Positions 8,348-17,047 of a DNA stretch of 64,000 nucleotides are shown here, piece by piece. Position numbers and translations under genes: made by a program. The stretch's first letter is position 1, and every line of letters begins with the position of its first letter. Source of the DNA: Brevundimonas sp. M20 (GTDB taxonomy: Bacteria > Pseudomonadota > Alphaproteobacteria > Caulobacterales > Caulobacteraceae); assembly GCF_006547065.1 (NCBI RefSeq), contig NZ_CP041243.1, positions 558,001 through 622,000 on the forward strand, written 5' to 3'. The notes under the pieces were generated by a model. That model worked only from the letters and a program-made list of their open reading frames with translations, did not search any database and was not told where the DNA came from.

Positions 8348-8382
8348 CCCCTTCCCATCGAGGGGGAAGGGGTTGGGGATGG
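8348..8382. repeat. G-rich intergenic hairpin element
   Basis: CCCCTTCCC at 8348-8356 pairs exactly with GGGAAGGGG at 8364-8372, and is followed by the G-rich run TTGGGGATGGGG. It lies in the divergent region between mpl and the LD-carboxypeptidase gene. Its look (a purine-rich hairpin then GGGGATGGGG) resembles interspersed intergenic repeats common in Caulobacterales; only a genome-wide search could confirm this. Confidence 0.45.
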
Positions 8383-8503
8383 GGTAGAGCCGCTATCGGG
8401 ACCGGGTTGGCGCGAGAGGCTTGGGAGCCTTGCGCGCTCAGGAGAGGGCTTTTGCCGGGGCGGGCGTCGTGCAAAGACAGGGCTTCAAGGAAGGTTCGCA
8501 ACT

Positions 8504-9325
8504 GTGAAAATCGGCATCGTCAACGCCAGTTCGCGCTTCTCGAAGGAGCGGGGCGAGGCCATCGAGGCCTGGTTCGCCGCGAATGTGCCGGACGGGTCGA
8601 TCAAGATCGTCTTCCACCCGGCGGTGTTTCAGAAGCACGGTCATTTCGGCGGGGATGACGCCACGCGCGCCAACGCCTTTGTCGAGTTCGCCAATGATCC
8701 GAGGCTGGATGCGGTGTGGTTCGCGCGCGGCGGCTATGGTTCGTGCCGGATCGCGGAGGCGGTGCTGCCGCGCCTGACCGATGTGTCTCGGGGCAAGCGG
8801 TATCTGGGTTACTCCGACGCGGGCAGTTTGCTGGCGGGGCTCTACAAGGCGGGCTTCCCGCATGTGGCGCACGGGCCGATGGCGTCGGACTCGGTGCGCC
8901 ATGACGAGACGGCCTGGCGAGCGTTGAACTGGCTTAAGACGGGAGCGTCGTCATCGTGGGAGCCGTCGCTGCACGAAGATCCGCGTCCGGCTGTGGCGTT
9001 CAACCTGAGCATTCTCGACGCCTTGGTCGGCACCTATCTGGAGCCGGACCTGACCGGTCATGTGCTGATGCTGGAGGACGTGTCCGAGCCGCTGTACCGG
9101 ATCGACCGCATGATGTTCCACCTGACCAGCCAGCCTTCGATCCGCAAGGTGGCGGGCATCCGGCTGGGGCGGGTGTCGGAGATCGTGCAGAACGACCCCG
9201 ATTTCGGCCTGACCGCCGAGGAAATCACCCGCTACTGGTGCCAGCGGTCGGGAATTGCTTACCTCGGCAGCGCCGACATCGGGCATGACGGCGCGAACAA
9301 GGTGGTGCCGTTCGGACACCGTTAG
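8504..9325 (+). CDS. ldcA: LD-carboxypeptidase, S66/MccF-LdcA family
   Basis: S66 peptidases remove the terminal D-Ala from murein tetrapeptides during recycling; MccF relatives cleave microcin C. The 273-residue frame shows nucleophile Ser104 in LGYSDAG, the RGGYGSCR loop at 75-82, the Glu-containing LEDVSEPLYRIDR at about 190-202 and His261 in DIGHDG, the expected Ser-Glu-His set. The GTG start at 8504 was chosen because AAGGAAGG (8487-8494) sits 9 bases upstream and translation gives the conserved KIGIVNASSRF N-terminus. The frame is open further upstream only through low-complexity DNA. Divergent from the Mpl-like ligase, which would consume its tripeptide product. It ends in KVVPFGHR, the normal C-terminus for this short form. 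Confidence 0.85.
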   Translation: MKIGIVNASSRFSKERGEAIEAWFAANVPDGSIKIVFHPAVFQKHGHFGGDDATRANAFVEFANDPRLDAVWFARGGYGSCRIAEAVLPRLTDVSRGKRYLGYSDAGSLLAGLYKAGFPHVAHGPMASDSVRHDETAWRALNWLKTGASSSWEPSLHEDPRPAVAFNLSILDALVGTYLEPDLTGHVLMLEDVSEPLYRIDRMMFHLTSQPSIRKVAGIRLGRVSEIVQNDPDFGLTAEEITRYWCQRSGIAYLGSADIGHDGANKVVPFGHR

Positions 9326-9573
9326 GACACATTTTCTTCGCCAACCCCGCGAAGGCAGTGGACAGCACCCGGCCGGGTGGGCATTTACAGTCTGGTAACC
9401 CTGTGGTCCCGGATCCGGGGTTGGCGGGGGTTCGGGGATACCGGCCTCGCGGGCGGGCCGGTCAGCGTCGGGGGGCGCTGACCGGTTCGTCGTCCTCAGG
9501 ATCACCGACACTTCTGTCATACGCGACGTCTCGCCGCTGGCGTCCTGTGGCCACACACGCCATCTTGGCGGCG

Positions 9574-10524
9574 ATGAACCGTCGTAGCCTTCTGATCCGC
9601 GCCGCCGGGCTGCTCGCCGTCGCGGGCGGCGCGTGGTGGGCGAAGGATCATCTGTTGTGGCCAAAGCCGGAGCTGGTGTTCGAGGCCGACGGGGCCACGA
9701 TCTGGATGCCCTATGGCCGACCGGCCCCGACGCCTACCGTCGCGGTGAAGATCGAGGGGCGCGAGGTGCTGGCCCTGATCGACAGCGGCGCCCAGTATTC
9801 GGTCATCGACAGGGCGTTCTTCGCCGGACTGCCGAACGAGGGGCGGCGATCGTTCGACATGCCGCTGCTGGCTTACGGCGTGGGCGGCGGCACGCAGGTG
9901 GGGCGGGGCGCATCGGTGGATCTGGAGTTGCCGGGGCTGTCGATCCGCAAGCTACGGGCGGCGATCCTGGATCTCGGGCCGCTGGCCGCCGAGACCGGGC
10001 TGCGGACGCCTCTGATCATCGGGCAGGATGTGCTGGGCGAGGCCGTGCTGGCGCTGGACCCCGCGCGGCGATACGCGCGGCTGGTGAGACGTGACGCCTT
10101 CGTGCGACCGCCGGACCTGATCGAGGCGGCCGTGCACCGGCAGGGCACGGCGCTGGCCGCCGATCTGACGGTGGAAGGCGCGACGGTGCGCGCCATCATC
10201 GACACGGGCGCTTCATCCCTGCTGGGGCTGAGCCGGGACGCCGCGACGACGGCAGGACTGCTGGACGGTCGTCCCGAGCGGTCCGGCGTCAGTCTGGTGC
10301 TGGGCGGCTCGATGCAATCAACGATCGTCGAGGCGCGGACGGTGACCTTCGCCGACCATCTCTATGAGCGGGTGGACGTCGGCGTGTTCGATCAGCCGCC
10401 CCTGCCGAACTTCCCCGGCGGACTGGTCGGGATGGAGGCGTTCCGGGACCGCCGGGCGGCGCTGGACCTCGGCAAGGGTACGCTGCACATCGAGCGCCCG
10501 CTGGACCTGACCATCGGGATGTAG
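9574..10524 (+). CDS. Exported retropepsin-like aspartic protease with two active-site motifs
   Basis: A 316-residue protein starting at ATG 9574. The N-terminus (MNRRSLLIRAAGLLAVAGGAW) is a Tat-like signal or membrane anchor with an Arg pair. Two homologous halves follow, each with an aspartic protease motif: DSG at 70-72 (LALIDSGAQYSVID) and DTG at 210-212 (RAIIDTGASSLLGL). Each half also has a later hydrophobic-hydrophobic-G segment (PLIIGQDVLG; GGLVGMEAF). Retropepsins usually act as dimers of one-motif chains; this chain carries both lobes, as pepsin does. Caulobacter PerP, which clips the polarity protein PodJ in the periplasm, is an exported aspartic protease and a plausible relative, but orthology is not shown. 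The stop codon lies within a heptamer repeat. Confidence 0.8.
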   Translation: MNRRSLLIRAAGLLAVAGGAWWAKDHLLWPKPELVFEADGATIWMPYGRPAPTPTVAVKIEGREVLALIDSGAQYSVIDRAFFAGLPNEGRRSFDMPLLAYGVGGGTQVGRGASVDLELPGLSIRKLRAAILDLGPLAAETGLRTPLIIGQDVLGEAVLALDPARRYARLVRRDAFVRPPDLIEAAVHRQGTALAADLTVEGATVRAIIDTGASSLLGLSRDAATTAGLLDGRPERSGVSLVLGGSMQSTIVEARTVTFADHLYERVDVGVFDQPPLPNFPGGLVGMEAFRDRRAALDLGKGTLHIERPLDLTIGM

Positions 10525-10623
10525 GGCGTGGGGTGTCGGGTGTAGGGGATGGGGTACGAGACAAGAGGCCGGGGGCGCTGGCTTCCACAGACCACACCCC
10601 ACACCCCACACCCCACATCCTAC
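10521..10623. repeat. Facing heptamer arrays between convergent genes (GTGGGGT type)
   Basis: The left arm 10521-10555 has five 7-base units in phase: GTAGGGC, GTGGGGT, GTCGGGT, GTAGGGG, ATGGGGT. The right arm 10589-10623 has the inverse: AGACCAC, three ACCCCAC units, ATCCTAC. About 33 bases separate the arms. The TAG stop of the aspartic protease lies in the first unit and the TAG stop of proA in the last, so the arrays begin exactly at the two gene ends. The transcript would fold into a long imperfect hairpin. A second element with the same layout but a different heptamer lies at 30792-30991. Confidence 0.75.
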
Positions 10624-11879
10624 GCCCTGATCTGCCCCGTCCCGCGCACCACATATTTGTAGCTGGTCAACTGCTCGGCCCCGACCGGGCCGCGCGCGTG
10701 CAGGCGGGAGGTGGCGATGCCGATCTCGCCGCCGAAACCGAACTCGCCCCCGTCGGCGAACTGGGTCGAGGCGTTCCACATGACGATGGCGCTGTCGACG
10801 GCGTTGAGGAAGGCGGCGGCGGCCTCCGGATCTTCCGTGATGATCGCCTCGGTGTGGCCCGAGCCGTGGCGGCGGATGTGATCCACCGCGTGAGGCAGGT
10901 CCTCGACCACGCGCACAGCCAGGATCGGCGCCAGGTATTCGGTGGTCCAGTCGGCCTCGGACGCCTCGGTGATGGAGGGGGCCAGCGCGCGGCTTTCCTC
11001 ATCCCCGCGCAGGCTGCACCCGGCGGCTTCCAGGGCGGCGGCGAGGCGGGGCAACAAGGCGGGCGCGCAGGTCCGGTCGATCAGCAGGGTCTCGGTGGCG
11101 CCGCAGACGGAGACGCGGCGCATCTTCGCGTTCACCAGCACGGCCTCGGCCATGTCCGGGTCGGCGGCGGCGTGGACATAGGTGTGGTTCACGCCCTCGA
11201 GGTGGCCGAGCACGGGCACCCGGGCCTCGGCCTGCACGCGGGCGACCAGGCTCTTGCCGCCGCGGGGGATCAACAGGTCGATGGCACCCTCCAGCCCCGT
11301 CAGCAGGGCGCCGACGGCGGCGCGGTCCGGGGTGTCGATCAGCTGGATCGCGTCGGCGGGCAGGCCTGCCGCCTCCAGCCCCTCTGCCATGGCGGCGTGG
11401 ATCGCCAGCGAGGACGACAGGCAGTCCGATCCGCAGCGCAGCAAGGCGACGTTGCCCGAGCGCAGGCACAGGGCGGCGGCATCCGCCGTCACATTGGGGC
11501 GGCTCTCATAGATGATGGCCAGCACGCCGATGGGGGTGGAAACGCGGGCGATGTCCAGACCGTTGGGGCGAGACCAGCGAGCGGTCTCGCGCCCCAGCGG
11601 ATCGGGCAGGGCGGCGACCTCGTCCACGGCACGGGCGGTGGCGTCCAGACGGGCGGGGGTGAGCGCCAGTCGGTCGATCAGGGCCTCTGAAAGGCCGGTC
11701 TCGCGGGCGCGGGCGATGTCCTCCGCGTTGGCGGCGAGAATGCGTTCGCCGTGGGCGCGCAGGGCGACGGCGGCGGCCTGAAGCGCGCGGGTGCGGGTCT
11801 CCGGCGTGGCGAGACGGATCAGGTCGGCGGCGGCGCGGGCGCGGCGGCCACGCTGGAGCATGTCTTCGGCGAGGGTCAT
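10620..11879 (-). CDS. proA: Glutamate-5-semialdehyde dehydrogenase
   Basis: Second step of proline synthesis: NADPH reduction of gamma-glutamyl phosphate to glutamate-5-semialdehyde. The 419-residue length is normal. The aldehyde dehydrogenase fold is clear, with [28 protein letters not shown] (cofactor loop) and the catalytic Cys in [12 protein letters not shown]; the C-terminal [22 protein letters not shown] is highly conserved in ProA. The ATG at 11879 overlaps the proB stop by four bases (ATGA), so the two are translationally coupled. It converges with the aspartic protease gene, and its stop codon sits inside a heptamer array. Confidence 0.96.
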   Translation of the reverse strand: MTLAEDMLQRGRRARAAADLIRLATPETRTRALQAAAVALRAHGERILAANAEDIARARETGLSEALIDRLALTPARLDATARAVDEVAALPDPLGRETARWSRPNGLDIARVSTPIGVLAIIYESRPNVTADAAALCLRSGNVALLRCGSDCLSSSLAIHAAMAEGLEAAGLPADAIQLIDTPDRAAVGALLTGLEGAIDLLIPRGGKSLVARVQAEARVPVLGHLEGVNHTYVHAAADPDMAEAVLVNAKMRRVSVCGATETLLIDRTCAPALLPRLAAALEAAGCSLRGDEESRALAPSITEASEADWTTEYLAPILAVRVVEDLPHAVDHIRRHGSGHTEAIITEDPEAAAAFLNAVDSAIVMWNASTQFADGGEFGFGGEIGIATSRLHARGPVGAEQLTSYKYVVRGTGQIRA

Positions 11880-13009
11880 GCCGCGCCCTCCAGAACCAGA
11901 TCGTCGCGGTGGATGGCGACCTGCGGCCCCTTGTAGCCCACCAGTCCCTCGATCTCGCCGGTCTGGCGGCCCCGGATCAGGGCCATTTCCTCGGCTGAGA
12001 AGGCGGCGAGACCCACGGCGGCGCGGGCGCCGTCGGGGGTCACGACCAGCACGCTGTCGCCCCGGTCAAACCGACCCTCGATCCGCTGGACGCCCGAGGG
12101 GAGCAGGCTCTTGCCGGCGCGCAGGGCGGCGACGGCGCCGGCGTCGACGACCAGCCGACCCGCCGGATCGACGCTGCCCGCGATCCACGATTTCCACGCC
12201 GCCATGGGGCCGTCCGGGGCCGGAATCAGGGTCGCCTTCGCACCGTCCAGAACGGCGGCCAGCGGGCGATCAGTGAGACCGGAAGCGATGACGGTGGCGC
12301 AACCCGCCGAGCGGGCGATACGGGCGGCCTCCAGCTTGGTCCGCATGCCGCCCGTGCCGACCGAGGCGGAGGCGTTGGCCTCGCCCGCCATGGCCATGAC
12401 CTCGGGGGTCAGGGCCTCGACCAGCGGCAGGTGGGCGGCGTCAGGGTGGCTTCGCGGATCGGCGTCATAGAGGCCGTCGATGTCGCTGAGCAGGACCAGC
12501 AGGTCGGCGCGCGCCAGCTGCGCCGTGCGCGCCGCGAGACGGTCGTTGTCGCCATAGCGGATTTCCTCGGTGGCGACGGTGTCGTTCTCATTGACCACGG
12601 GAACGGCCTTGAGGCGCAGCAGGGCGTCCAGCGTCGAGCGGGCGTTCAGCCAGCGACGGCGGCGCTCGGTGTCATCGCGGGTCAGAAGCACCTGTGCGGG
12701 CGTCAGGCCGTGGGGCGACAGGGCGGCCTCCCACGCCTGCATGAGCAGGGACTGACCGGCGGCGGCGGCGGCCTGTTTCTCATCCAGCCGGGCGGACTTC
12801 GAAATGCCCAGACGGCCCCGGCCCAGCGCCACGGCCCCGGAGGAGACGACGATCACCTCGACGCCGCGCGCGCGAAGGTCGGCGATCTCCTGCCCCAGCG
12901 CGGCCAGCCGTGGGCCGTTCGGTCGCCCGCCGTCGATGAGCAGGGCGGAGCCGACCTTGAGGACAAGGCGGCGGGAGGCGGCGAGGGCGGAGGCGGCGGA
13001 GGAGGTCAC
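11876..13009 (-). CDS. proB: Glutamate 5-kinase with PUA domain
   Basis: First step of proline synthesis: ATP-dependent phosphorylation of glutamate, normally inhibited by proline. Residues 1-260 are an amino-acid-kinase domain ([82 protein letters not shown]). Residues 280-365 form a PUA domain as in the E. coli enzyme. The GTG start at 13009 has an A/G-poor leader, but the frame fits the family N-terminus. In many alphaproteobacteria proB follows obgE; here the upstream gene is a zinc peptidase, so the usual obgE link is absent. Confidence 0.96.
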   Translation of the reverse strand: MTSSAASALAASRRLVLKVGSALLIDGGRPNGPRLAALGQEIADLRARGVEVIVVSSGAVALGRGRLGISKSARLDEKQAAAAAGQSLLMQAWEAALSPHGLTPAQVLLTRDDTERRRRWLNARSTLDALLRLKAVPVVNENDTVATEEIRYGDNDRLAARTAQLARADLLVLLSDIDGLYDADPRSHPDAAHLPLVEALTPEVMAMAGEANASASVGTGGMRTKLEAARIARSAGCATVIASGLTDRPLAAVLDGAKATLIPAPDGPMAAWKSWIAGSVDPAGRLVVDAGAVAALRAGKSLLPSGVQRIEGRFDRGDSVLVVTPDGARAAVGLAAFSAEEMALIRGRQTGEIEGLVGYKGPQVAIHRDDLVLEGAA

Positions 13010-13068
13010 GGCGAGACCTTGCCGCGCCGGGTGCGCCGCAACAACCCGGTTAGAGATTCCGGCCCCGC

Positions 13069-13917
13069 CTAAAGGTTCTGGAACGTATCGCAGGCGTTCG
13101 GATCGCCGGTCTCATAACCCCGGCGCAGCCAGGTCATGCGTTCGGCGGAGGAGCCGTGGGTGAAGCTGTCCGGCGACACCTGACGGCCCGAGCGGCGTTG
13201 CAGGGTGTCGTCACCGATGGCCGAGGCGGTCTTGAGCCCCTCTTCCAGATCGCCCGCGCTGAGCGTGACCTGTCCGCCGGAAGCGGCGGAGGCGTTGGCG
13301 GCCCAGACGCCGGCGTAACAGTCGGCCTGAAGCTCCAGCGCGACGGAGTACCGGTTGCCCTCGGCCTCGCTGCGCGCGCGCTGCTGGGCCTGCCGTACCT
13401 GATCGGAGGTTCCGGTCAGGGTCTGGATGTGGTGGCCGTACTCGTGGGCGATGACATAGGCGCGGGCGAAGTCGGCGCCGGAGGCCCCAAGCTGGGTCTC
13501 CATCTCCTGCCAGAAGGACAGGTCCAGATACACCTTGCGGTCAGCGGGGCAGTAGAAGGGTCCCATGGCGGATTGGCCCATGCCGCAGCCGGTCTGGGTG
13601 CCCTGTTCGTAGAGGACGACGGTGGGCGGCTGGTAGCCCTGCAGCTTCGAGCGCCAGACGTCGTCGATATTGGCGCCGATGACATCGACGAAGAGGCCGG
13701 CCTGATCCGCTGGCGTGCCAGCCTTGCCTTCCTGCTGACCGATGCCCGTGCCGAGCTGGCTGGTGATCTGCTGGGTGGTTTCGGGCGGGATGCCGAAGAC
13801 GAAATAGCCGATGGCGGCCAGAACGAGCGCGCCGATGCCGCCGCCGGCCATGCCGACCGGGCCCATGCCGCGCCGGTCCTCGATATTGCCGCCGCGGCGG
13901 CCGCCTTCCCAACGCAT
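13069..13917 (-). CDS. Membrane-anchored neutral zinc metallopeptidase, YpfJ type
   Basis: A 282-residue protein of the putative neutral zinc metallopeptidase family. The Gly/Arg-rich N-terminus [17 protein letters not shown] is a family signature; one membrane helix follows at about 24-43; the zinc motif HEYGH is at 158-162 with a downstream [12 protein letters not shown]lu ligand region. Two Cys (about 111 and 123) may form a disulfide. ATG 13917 was chosen over the TTG two codons upstream because GGGAGG lies 7 bases before it. The substrate is unknown for the whole family. It stands alone, 60 bp upstream of proB on the same strand. Confidence 0.9.
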   Translation of the reverse strand: MRWEGGRRGGNIEDRRGMGPVGMAGGGIGALVLAAIGYFVFGIPPETTQQITSQLGTGIGQQEGKAGTPADQAGLFVDVIGANIDDVWRSKLQGYQPPTVVLYEQGTQTGCGMGQSAMGPFYCPADRKVYLDLSFWQEMETQLGASGADFARAYVIAHEYGHHIQTLTGTSDQVRQAQQRARSEAEGNRYSVALELQADCYAGVWAANASAASGGQVTLSAGDLEEGLKTASAIGDDTLQRRSGRQVSPDSFTHGSSAERMTWLRRGYETGDPNACDTFQNL

Positions 13918-13996
13918 GATCAATCCTCCCTCGCCTCAAACCCGAGCGAAGCCGTAACGCGGTTGCGATGCAAGGGATGCCGCGAGGGCGGGCCGA

Positions 13997-14392
13997 TTAA
14001 TTCGGTCGGCGGTCCAGCCAGGCGTCGATCTCACCCACGCGCTGTGAGGTGGTCTCGCGGCGTTCGCCGGCGGCCTGACGGGCGGCGCGTTCCTCCTCCG
14101 GCGAGCGCAGGGCGGGCGGGGCGGAGGGGACGTAGGGGTCGACGGTGCGCCGGTTCTGGAGATCGAGCTGGTTCTGGCGGGTCTGCAGCTCGAGTTGGCG
14201 AGCGGTGGCCTGACGCTGCTCGTTCTGCTGACGCAGGCGATCCATTTCATAGCGATGCTGATCGGCCTGATAGCGGTGCTGGTCCCAGGTCGAGGGCGCG
14301 GTCGGCAGGCGAGCAGGCGCGATCTGGGCGTGGGCCGGTGCGGACAGCAGCAGCGGCGTGACGAAGGCGGCGAGGATCAGGGCGCGGGTCAT
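13997..14392 (-). CDS. Small exported Gln/Arg-rich coiled-coil protein
   Basis: 131 residues from ATG 14392. A signal peptide ends near SAPAHAQ, then a helical segment follows rich in Gln, Arg and Glu (about 35-85: DQHRYQADQHRYEMDRLRQQNEQRQ and on), predicted to form a coiled coil. A Pro-rich stretch comes next, and a C-terminal acidic helix ends EIDAWLDRRPN. The frame continues upstream across the start of the methyltransferase 3' end, but only the ATG at 14392 gives a leader peptide. I do not recognise a named family; periplasmic location is the only safe statement. Confidence 0.7.
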   Translation of the reverse strand: MTRALILAAFVTPLLLSAPAHAQIAPARLPTAPSTWDQHRYQADQHRYEMDRLRQQNEQRQATARQLELQTRQNQLDLQNRRTVDPYVPSAPPALRSPEEERAARQAAGERRETTSQRVGEIDAWLDRRPN

Positions 14393-14502
14393 GGACGGAA
14401 GATGGTCCCGAAGGGGGCTGTCACCAAGCGTGACCGGAACCGGAAGCGGCTCTTTCCGGCGCTCGATCAGCATAATCCATTTCTGCCTGACGCCCCAGTG
14501 GA

Positions 14503-15153
14503 TCAGGCCAACGCCCACACCGCCGAGCGCTTGATCTCCTGATCCTCCAGCTCGCGGGTGGTCGGCACCCGGTACTCGGCCAGGAAGTCGAGGCCGGACT
14601 GGGGGAAATAGGTGCGGCCCGGATCGCCGATCAGGACGCGGGTTCCGTTGGCGCGCGCCTGCGCCAGCCAGTTCAGGACCCGTTCGCTCATCGGCTTCTC
14701 GTAACAGACGTCACCCGCACAGATCACGTCCGCCGGGGGTGGTGGAGCGTCCAGAAGGTCGCGGTCGGTGAAACGCAGCACGACGCTGTTGGCTTCTGCG
14801 TTCAGGGCGACAGCCGCACCACAGAAGGGATCGATGTCAGTCCCCAGAACGGACGCGGCGCCGGTCTTCATGGCGGCGATGCCGACGAGGCCCGAGCCCG
14901 TCGCGAAGTCCAGCACGGTCTTGCCCGCCACCTCCGCGGGATTGTCGAGCAGCCAGCGCGCCACGGCCTGTCCTCCGGCCCAGGCGAAGGCCCAGAAGGG
15001 AGGCGGCAGCCCCATTTCGCCCAATTCCTCCTCGGTCAGCCGCCAGATTGGAGTGATCTCATCGGCCAGCCATAGCGAAATCTCCGGCGCATGAGGCACG
15101 GGCTGCAATCGCGTGTTCTCGAGGATGAAGGCGGTCGGGTCGGTGATCAGCAT
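14503..15153 (-). CDS. SAM-dependent methyltransferase, METTL20/EtfB-lysine type
   Basis: A 216-residue class I methyltransferase. Motif I is LDFATGSGLVGI at 81-92, the acidic SAM-ribose residue lies in GTDIDPF (about 105-111), and a DVCYEKP motif (148-154) matches the D-x-x-Y/F-E-x-P signature of METTL20-like protein lysine methyltransferases, whose bacterial members can methylate the beta subunit of electron transfer flavoprotein. N-terminal PEISLWLADEITPIW and PPFWAFAWAGGQAVARWLLD are also typical of that subgroup. No etf genes are nearby, so the substrate is inferred from family alone. Databases often call such proteins nicotinamide N-methyltransferase or PrmA-like. Confidence 0.75.
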   Translation of the reverse strand: MLITDPTAFILENTRLQPVPHAPEISLWLADEITPIWRLTEEELGEMGLPPPFWAFAWAGGQAVARWLLDNPAEVAGKTVLDFATGSGLVGIAAMKTGAASVLGTDIDPFCGAAVALNAEANSVVLRFTDRDLLDAPPPPADVICAGDVCYEKPMSERVLNWLAQARANGTRVLIGDPGRTYFPQSGLDFLAEYRVPTTRELEDQEIKRSAVWALA

Positions 15154-15225
15154 CGACGCCCTCTAGCACGAGGCTAGGCGTGGAGCCGCGCGACAGTCGC
15201 TCCGGGCATGTTTTTGCGAAGAGGA

Positions 15226-15951
15226 TCAGGTCGTCGGCGGCAGGCTCAGTGCGGCGTTCAGCGTCGTTTCGGTGGCGACCAGTCGGGCGCTGAGAGGGGG
15301 TTCGTCCGGCGACTGATGGTCAAGCCGGATCAGACCGCGCCGGAGCAGGGCGCCGGAGGGGGAAAGCCTCTGCTGGAAGGCGACCCTTTTCCCGATGTGG
15401 CCGCCCGCCAGCAGAAACCGCGCGGTCTCGGCCGTCGGCAGCAGGCCTCCGTGGGCGCGACCGATCACGCCGCCGAATTCGGTGAAGCGTCGGTCAAACA
15501 CTGCGTGCTTCGTGAGGAAGACGTCCAGCTTTTCGGGCGCCAGATAGGGCGCGATGGTGAGCGCCAGAATCAGGCGATCTTCGTCCGCGATGTCACGAAC
15601 CAGATCGGCCCAAGCGTCCGGCCCGGAAGGCAGGGGCGGAGCAGGAGGCGGAGCGATGTTCGTTCCGGGCTGGATATAGTCCGTCATGCGGACTTCGATA
15701 GCCTGACCGAGCCATTCAAGGTCCGCGCCCACCGCCAGGACTTCGGTGATTGGCAGCCCGCCCGGGACGCAGGACATGTCTGACGTCTCAGGCGTTGGAG
15801 GATCATCCGGGACGTCGTAGACCTGCGGCATCGGCGCAGAATCTGGTGAGGATGCGTCCAGCAGGTCCAAAACCTTGGCCTTTAAACGATTTCCAAGGCG
15901 AGTTCCCGACATTCTGCGACTCTCGATTGAAGCTTGACCATCGCCACCCAT
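15226..15951 (-). CDS. Free-standing N-terminal domain resembling that of an AAA+ ATPase
   Basis: 241 residues. The middle (EDRLILALTIAPYLAPEKLDVFLTKHAVFDRRFTEFGGVIGRAHGGLLPTAET) resembles, from memory, the front domain of a family of bacterial AAA+ proteins carrying an FTEFGG...H-GFLPTGET signature. In those proteins an ATPase with Walker A and B motifs follows. Here the frame stops at 15226 after AALSLPPTT, and the next 70 bases before the neighbouring gene hold no ATPase remnant. It may therefore be a domain-only protein or a truncated gene. Codon use looks normal and the frame has no internal stop, which argues against recent decay. It is encoded 18 bp upstream of a desaturase-gene end, on the same strand. 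Confidence 0.5.
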   Translation of the reverse strand: MGGDGQASIESRRMSGTRLGNRLKAKVLDLLDASSPDSAPMPQVYDVPDDPPTPETSDMSCVPGGLPITEVLAVGADLEWLGQAIEVRMTDYIQPGTNIAPPPAPPLPSGPDAWADLVRDIADEDRLILALTIAPYLAPEKLDVFLTKHAVFDRRFTEFGGVIGRAHGGLLPTAETARFLLAGGHIGKRVAFQQRLSPSGALLRRGLIRLDHQSPDEPPLSARLVATETTLNAALSLPPTT

Positions 15952-15969
15952 TGTCCGTTTGGCAAGACG

Positions 15970-16914
15970 TTAGTCGCGCGTGGCGGTCCGCAACACTTCG
16001 GCATAGCCCCCCGCCACCTCCATTCGCTCTCCCTGCGGCTTGCCGTGCACCGCGCGGTGGAGGGCGGGCAGCTTCCAGCAGGGGACGTGCATGAACAGGT
16101 GGTGCTCAGCGTGGAAATTGACCCAGTAGGGGGCGATGAAGGCGCGCTCCCACCAGCGGGCGCGGGTGGTGCGGGCGGCGCGGAAAGGGTCGGTCGCCGA
16201 GCCCTCCACGCAGGCGTGCTCGGCGATGTTGCGCAGGCGGGTGACCATCGGAAACCATGTCGCCATCGGCAGCAGCCAAAGGGCGAAGTAGGCCCACCAG
16301 ACTCCGGCCAGCGTCATCGCCGCCAGCAGACCGAGATTTAACAGCAGGAAGGGCGCGACCGAGCGGCCGGTGACGATGGCTTCGTACTCGTGATCGTCTG
16401 TCGCCCTCGTCGCCTTCGCGCCACGCATCGCCGCCAGCGGGAGCAGGACCCGCTGCTTGAAGAAGGTCTGTCCCGTCAGGTCGCGAATGATCTTGCGGCG
16501 GAGCGAGGCGGGCGAGACCGGGAAGGGAGCGGAGAGGGCGAGGTCCGGATCCTCGGACTGCTGGGCGAAGCGGTGGTGCGACAGGTGGTAGGGCCGATAG
16601 GCGGCGAGCGAGGCGCCCACGGGCACGGCGCACAGCCAGTGCCCAAGGAAATCATTGAGTTTCGTATTGGTCGAAAGCCCGCCGTGCGCCGCCTCGTGCA
16701 TCAGAATGGCGAGGCCCAGCTGGCGCGTGCCGATGATCATCACGCACACCGGGATCAGGACGGGCCAGAGCGATCCCGCGAAGACGGCCAGCCCGATCAC
16801 CGACCAGCAGTGCGCCACCAGCAGAGGCCCGATCCAGCCGCGCCGCGACTGGAAAGGCGCCCACTCCCGTGGCGTGAACAGGTCACCTGGTTTGATGCGA
16901 GGCGCGGTGGGCAT
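15970..16914 (-). CDS. Membrane fatty acid desaturase
   Basis: 314 residues with four predicted membrane helices and the three His clusters that bind the di-iron centre: HEAAH at 73-77, HLSHH at 110-114 and HAEHH at 268-272. These enzymes insert double bonds in (or hydroxylate) acyl chains using O2 and an electron donor. The box pattern fits general fatty acid desaturases better than carotenoid ketolases, but the substrate and position cannot be read. It starts at ATG 16914 with a 133-bp divergent region before the repeat-controlled operon at 17048. No ferredoxin or reductase gene is adjacent. Confidence 0.85.
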   Translation of the reverse strand: MPTAPRIKPGDLFTPREWAPFQSRRGWIGPLLVAHCWSVIGLAVFAGSLWPVLIPVCVMIIGTRQLGLAILMHEAAHGGLSTNTKLNDFLGHWLCAVPVGASLAAYRPYHLSHHRFAQQSEDPDLALSAPFPVSPASLRRKIIRDLTGQTFFKQRVLLPLAAMRGAKATRATDDHEYEAIVTGRSVAPFLLLNLGLLAAMTLAGVWWAYFALWLLPMATWFPMVTRLRNIAEHACVEGSATDPFRAARTTRARWWERAFIAPYWVNFHAEHHLFMHVPCWKLPALHRAVHGKPQGERMEVAGGYAEVLRTATRD

Positions 16915-16983
16915 GGCCTCAGGATACGCGGATGGCGAGGGTTCGAAAAGAAAACGCGAAAAGTCACGCGCTCCTGACTTATT

Positions 16984-17029
16984 GTCAGGTTGACATTACA
17001 TTTTGACGGTGTCAGGTTCTCATTACATT
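16984..17029 (+). promoter_or_regulatory. Direct repeats upstream of the membrane-protein/XRE operon
   Basis: GTCAGGTT-n2-CATTACATT occurs at 16984-17002 and again at 17011-17029, 27 bp apart, with a third partial GTCAGGA at 17032. A TTGACA-like -35 lies inside the first copy. The repeats end 18 bases before the start codon at 17048, whose Shine-Dalgarno AGGAGGAGC is at 17036-17044. The operon encodes an XRE-type regulator, so these are candidate binding sites for self-control. Confidence 0.55.
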
Positions 17030-17047
17030 CAGTCAGGAGGAGCTGAC

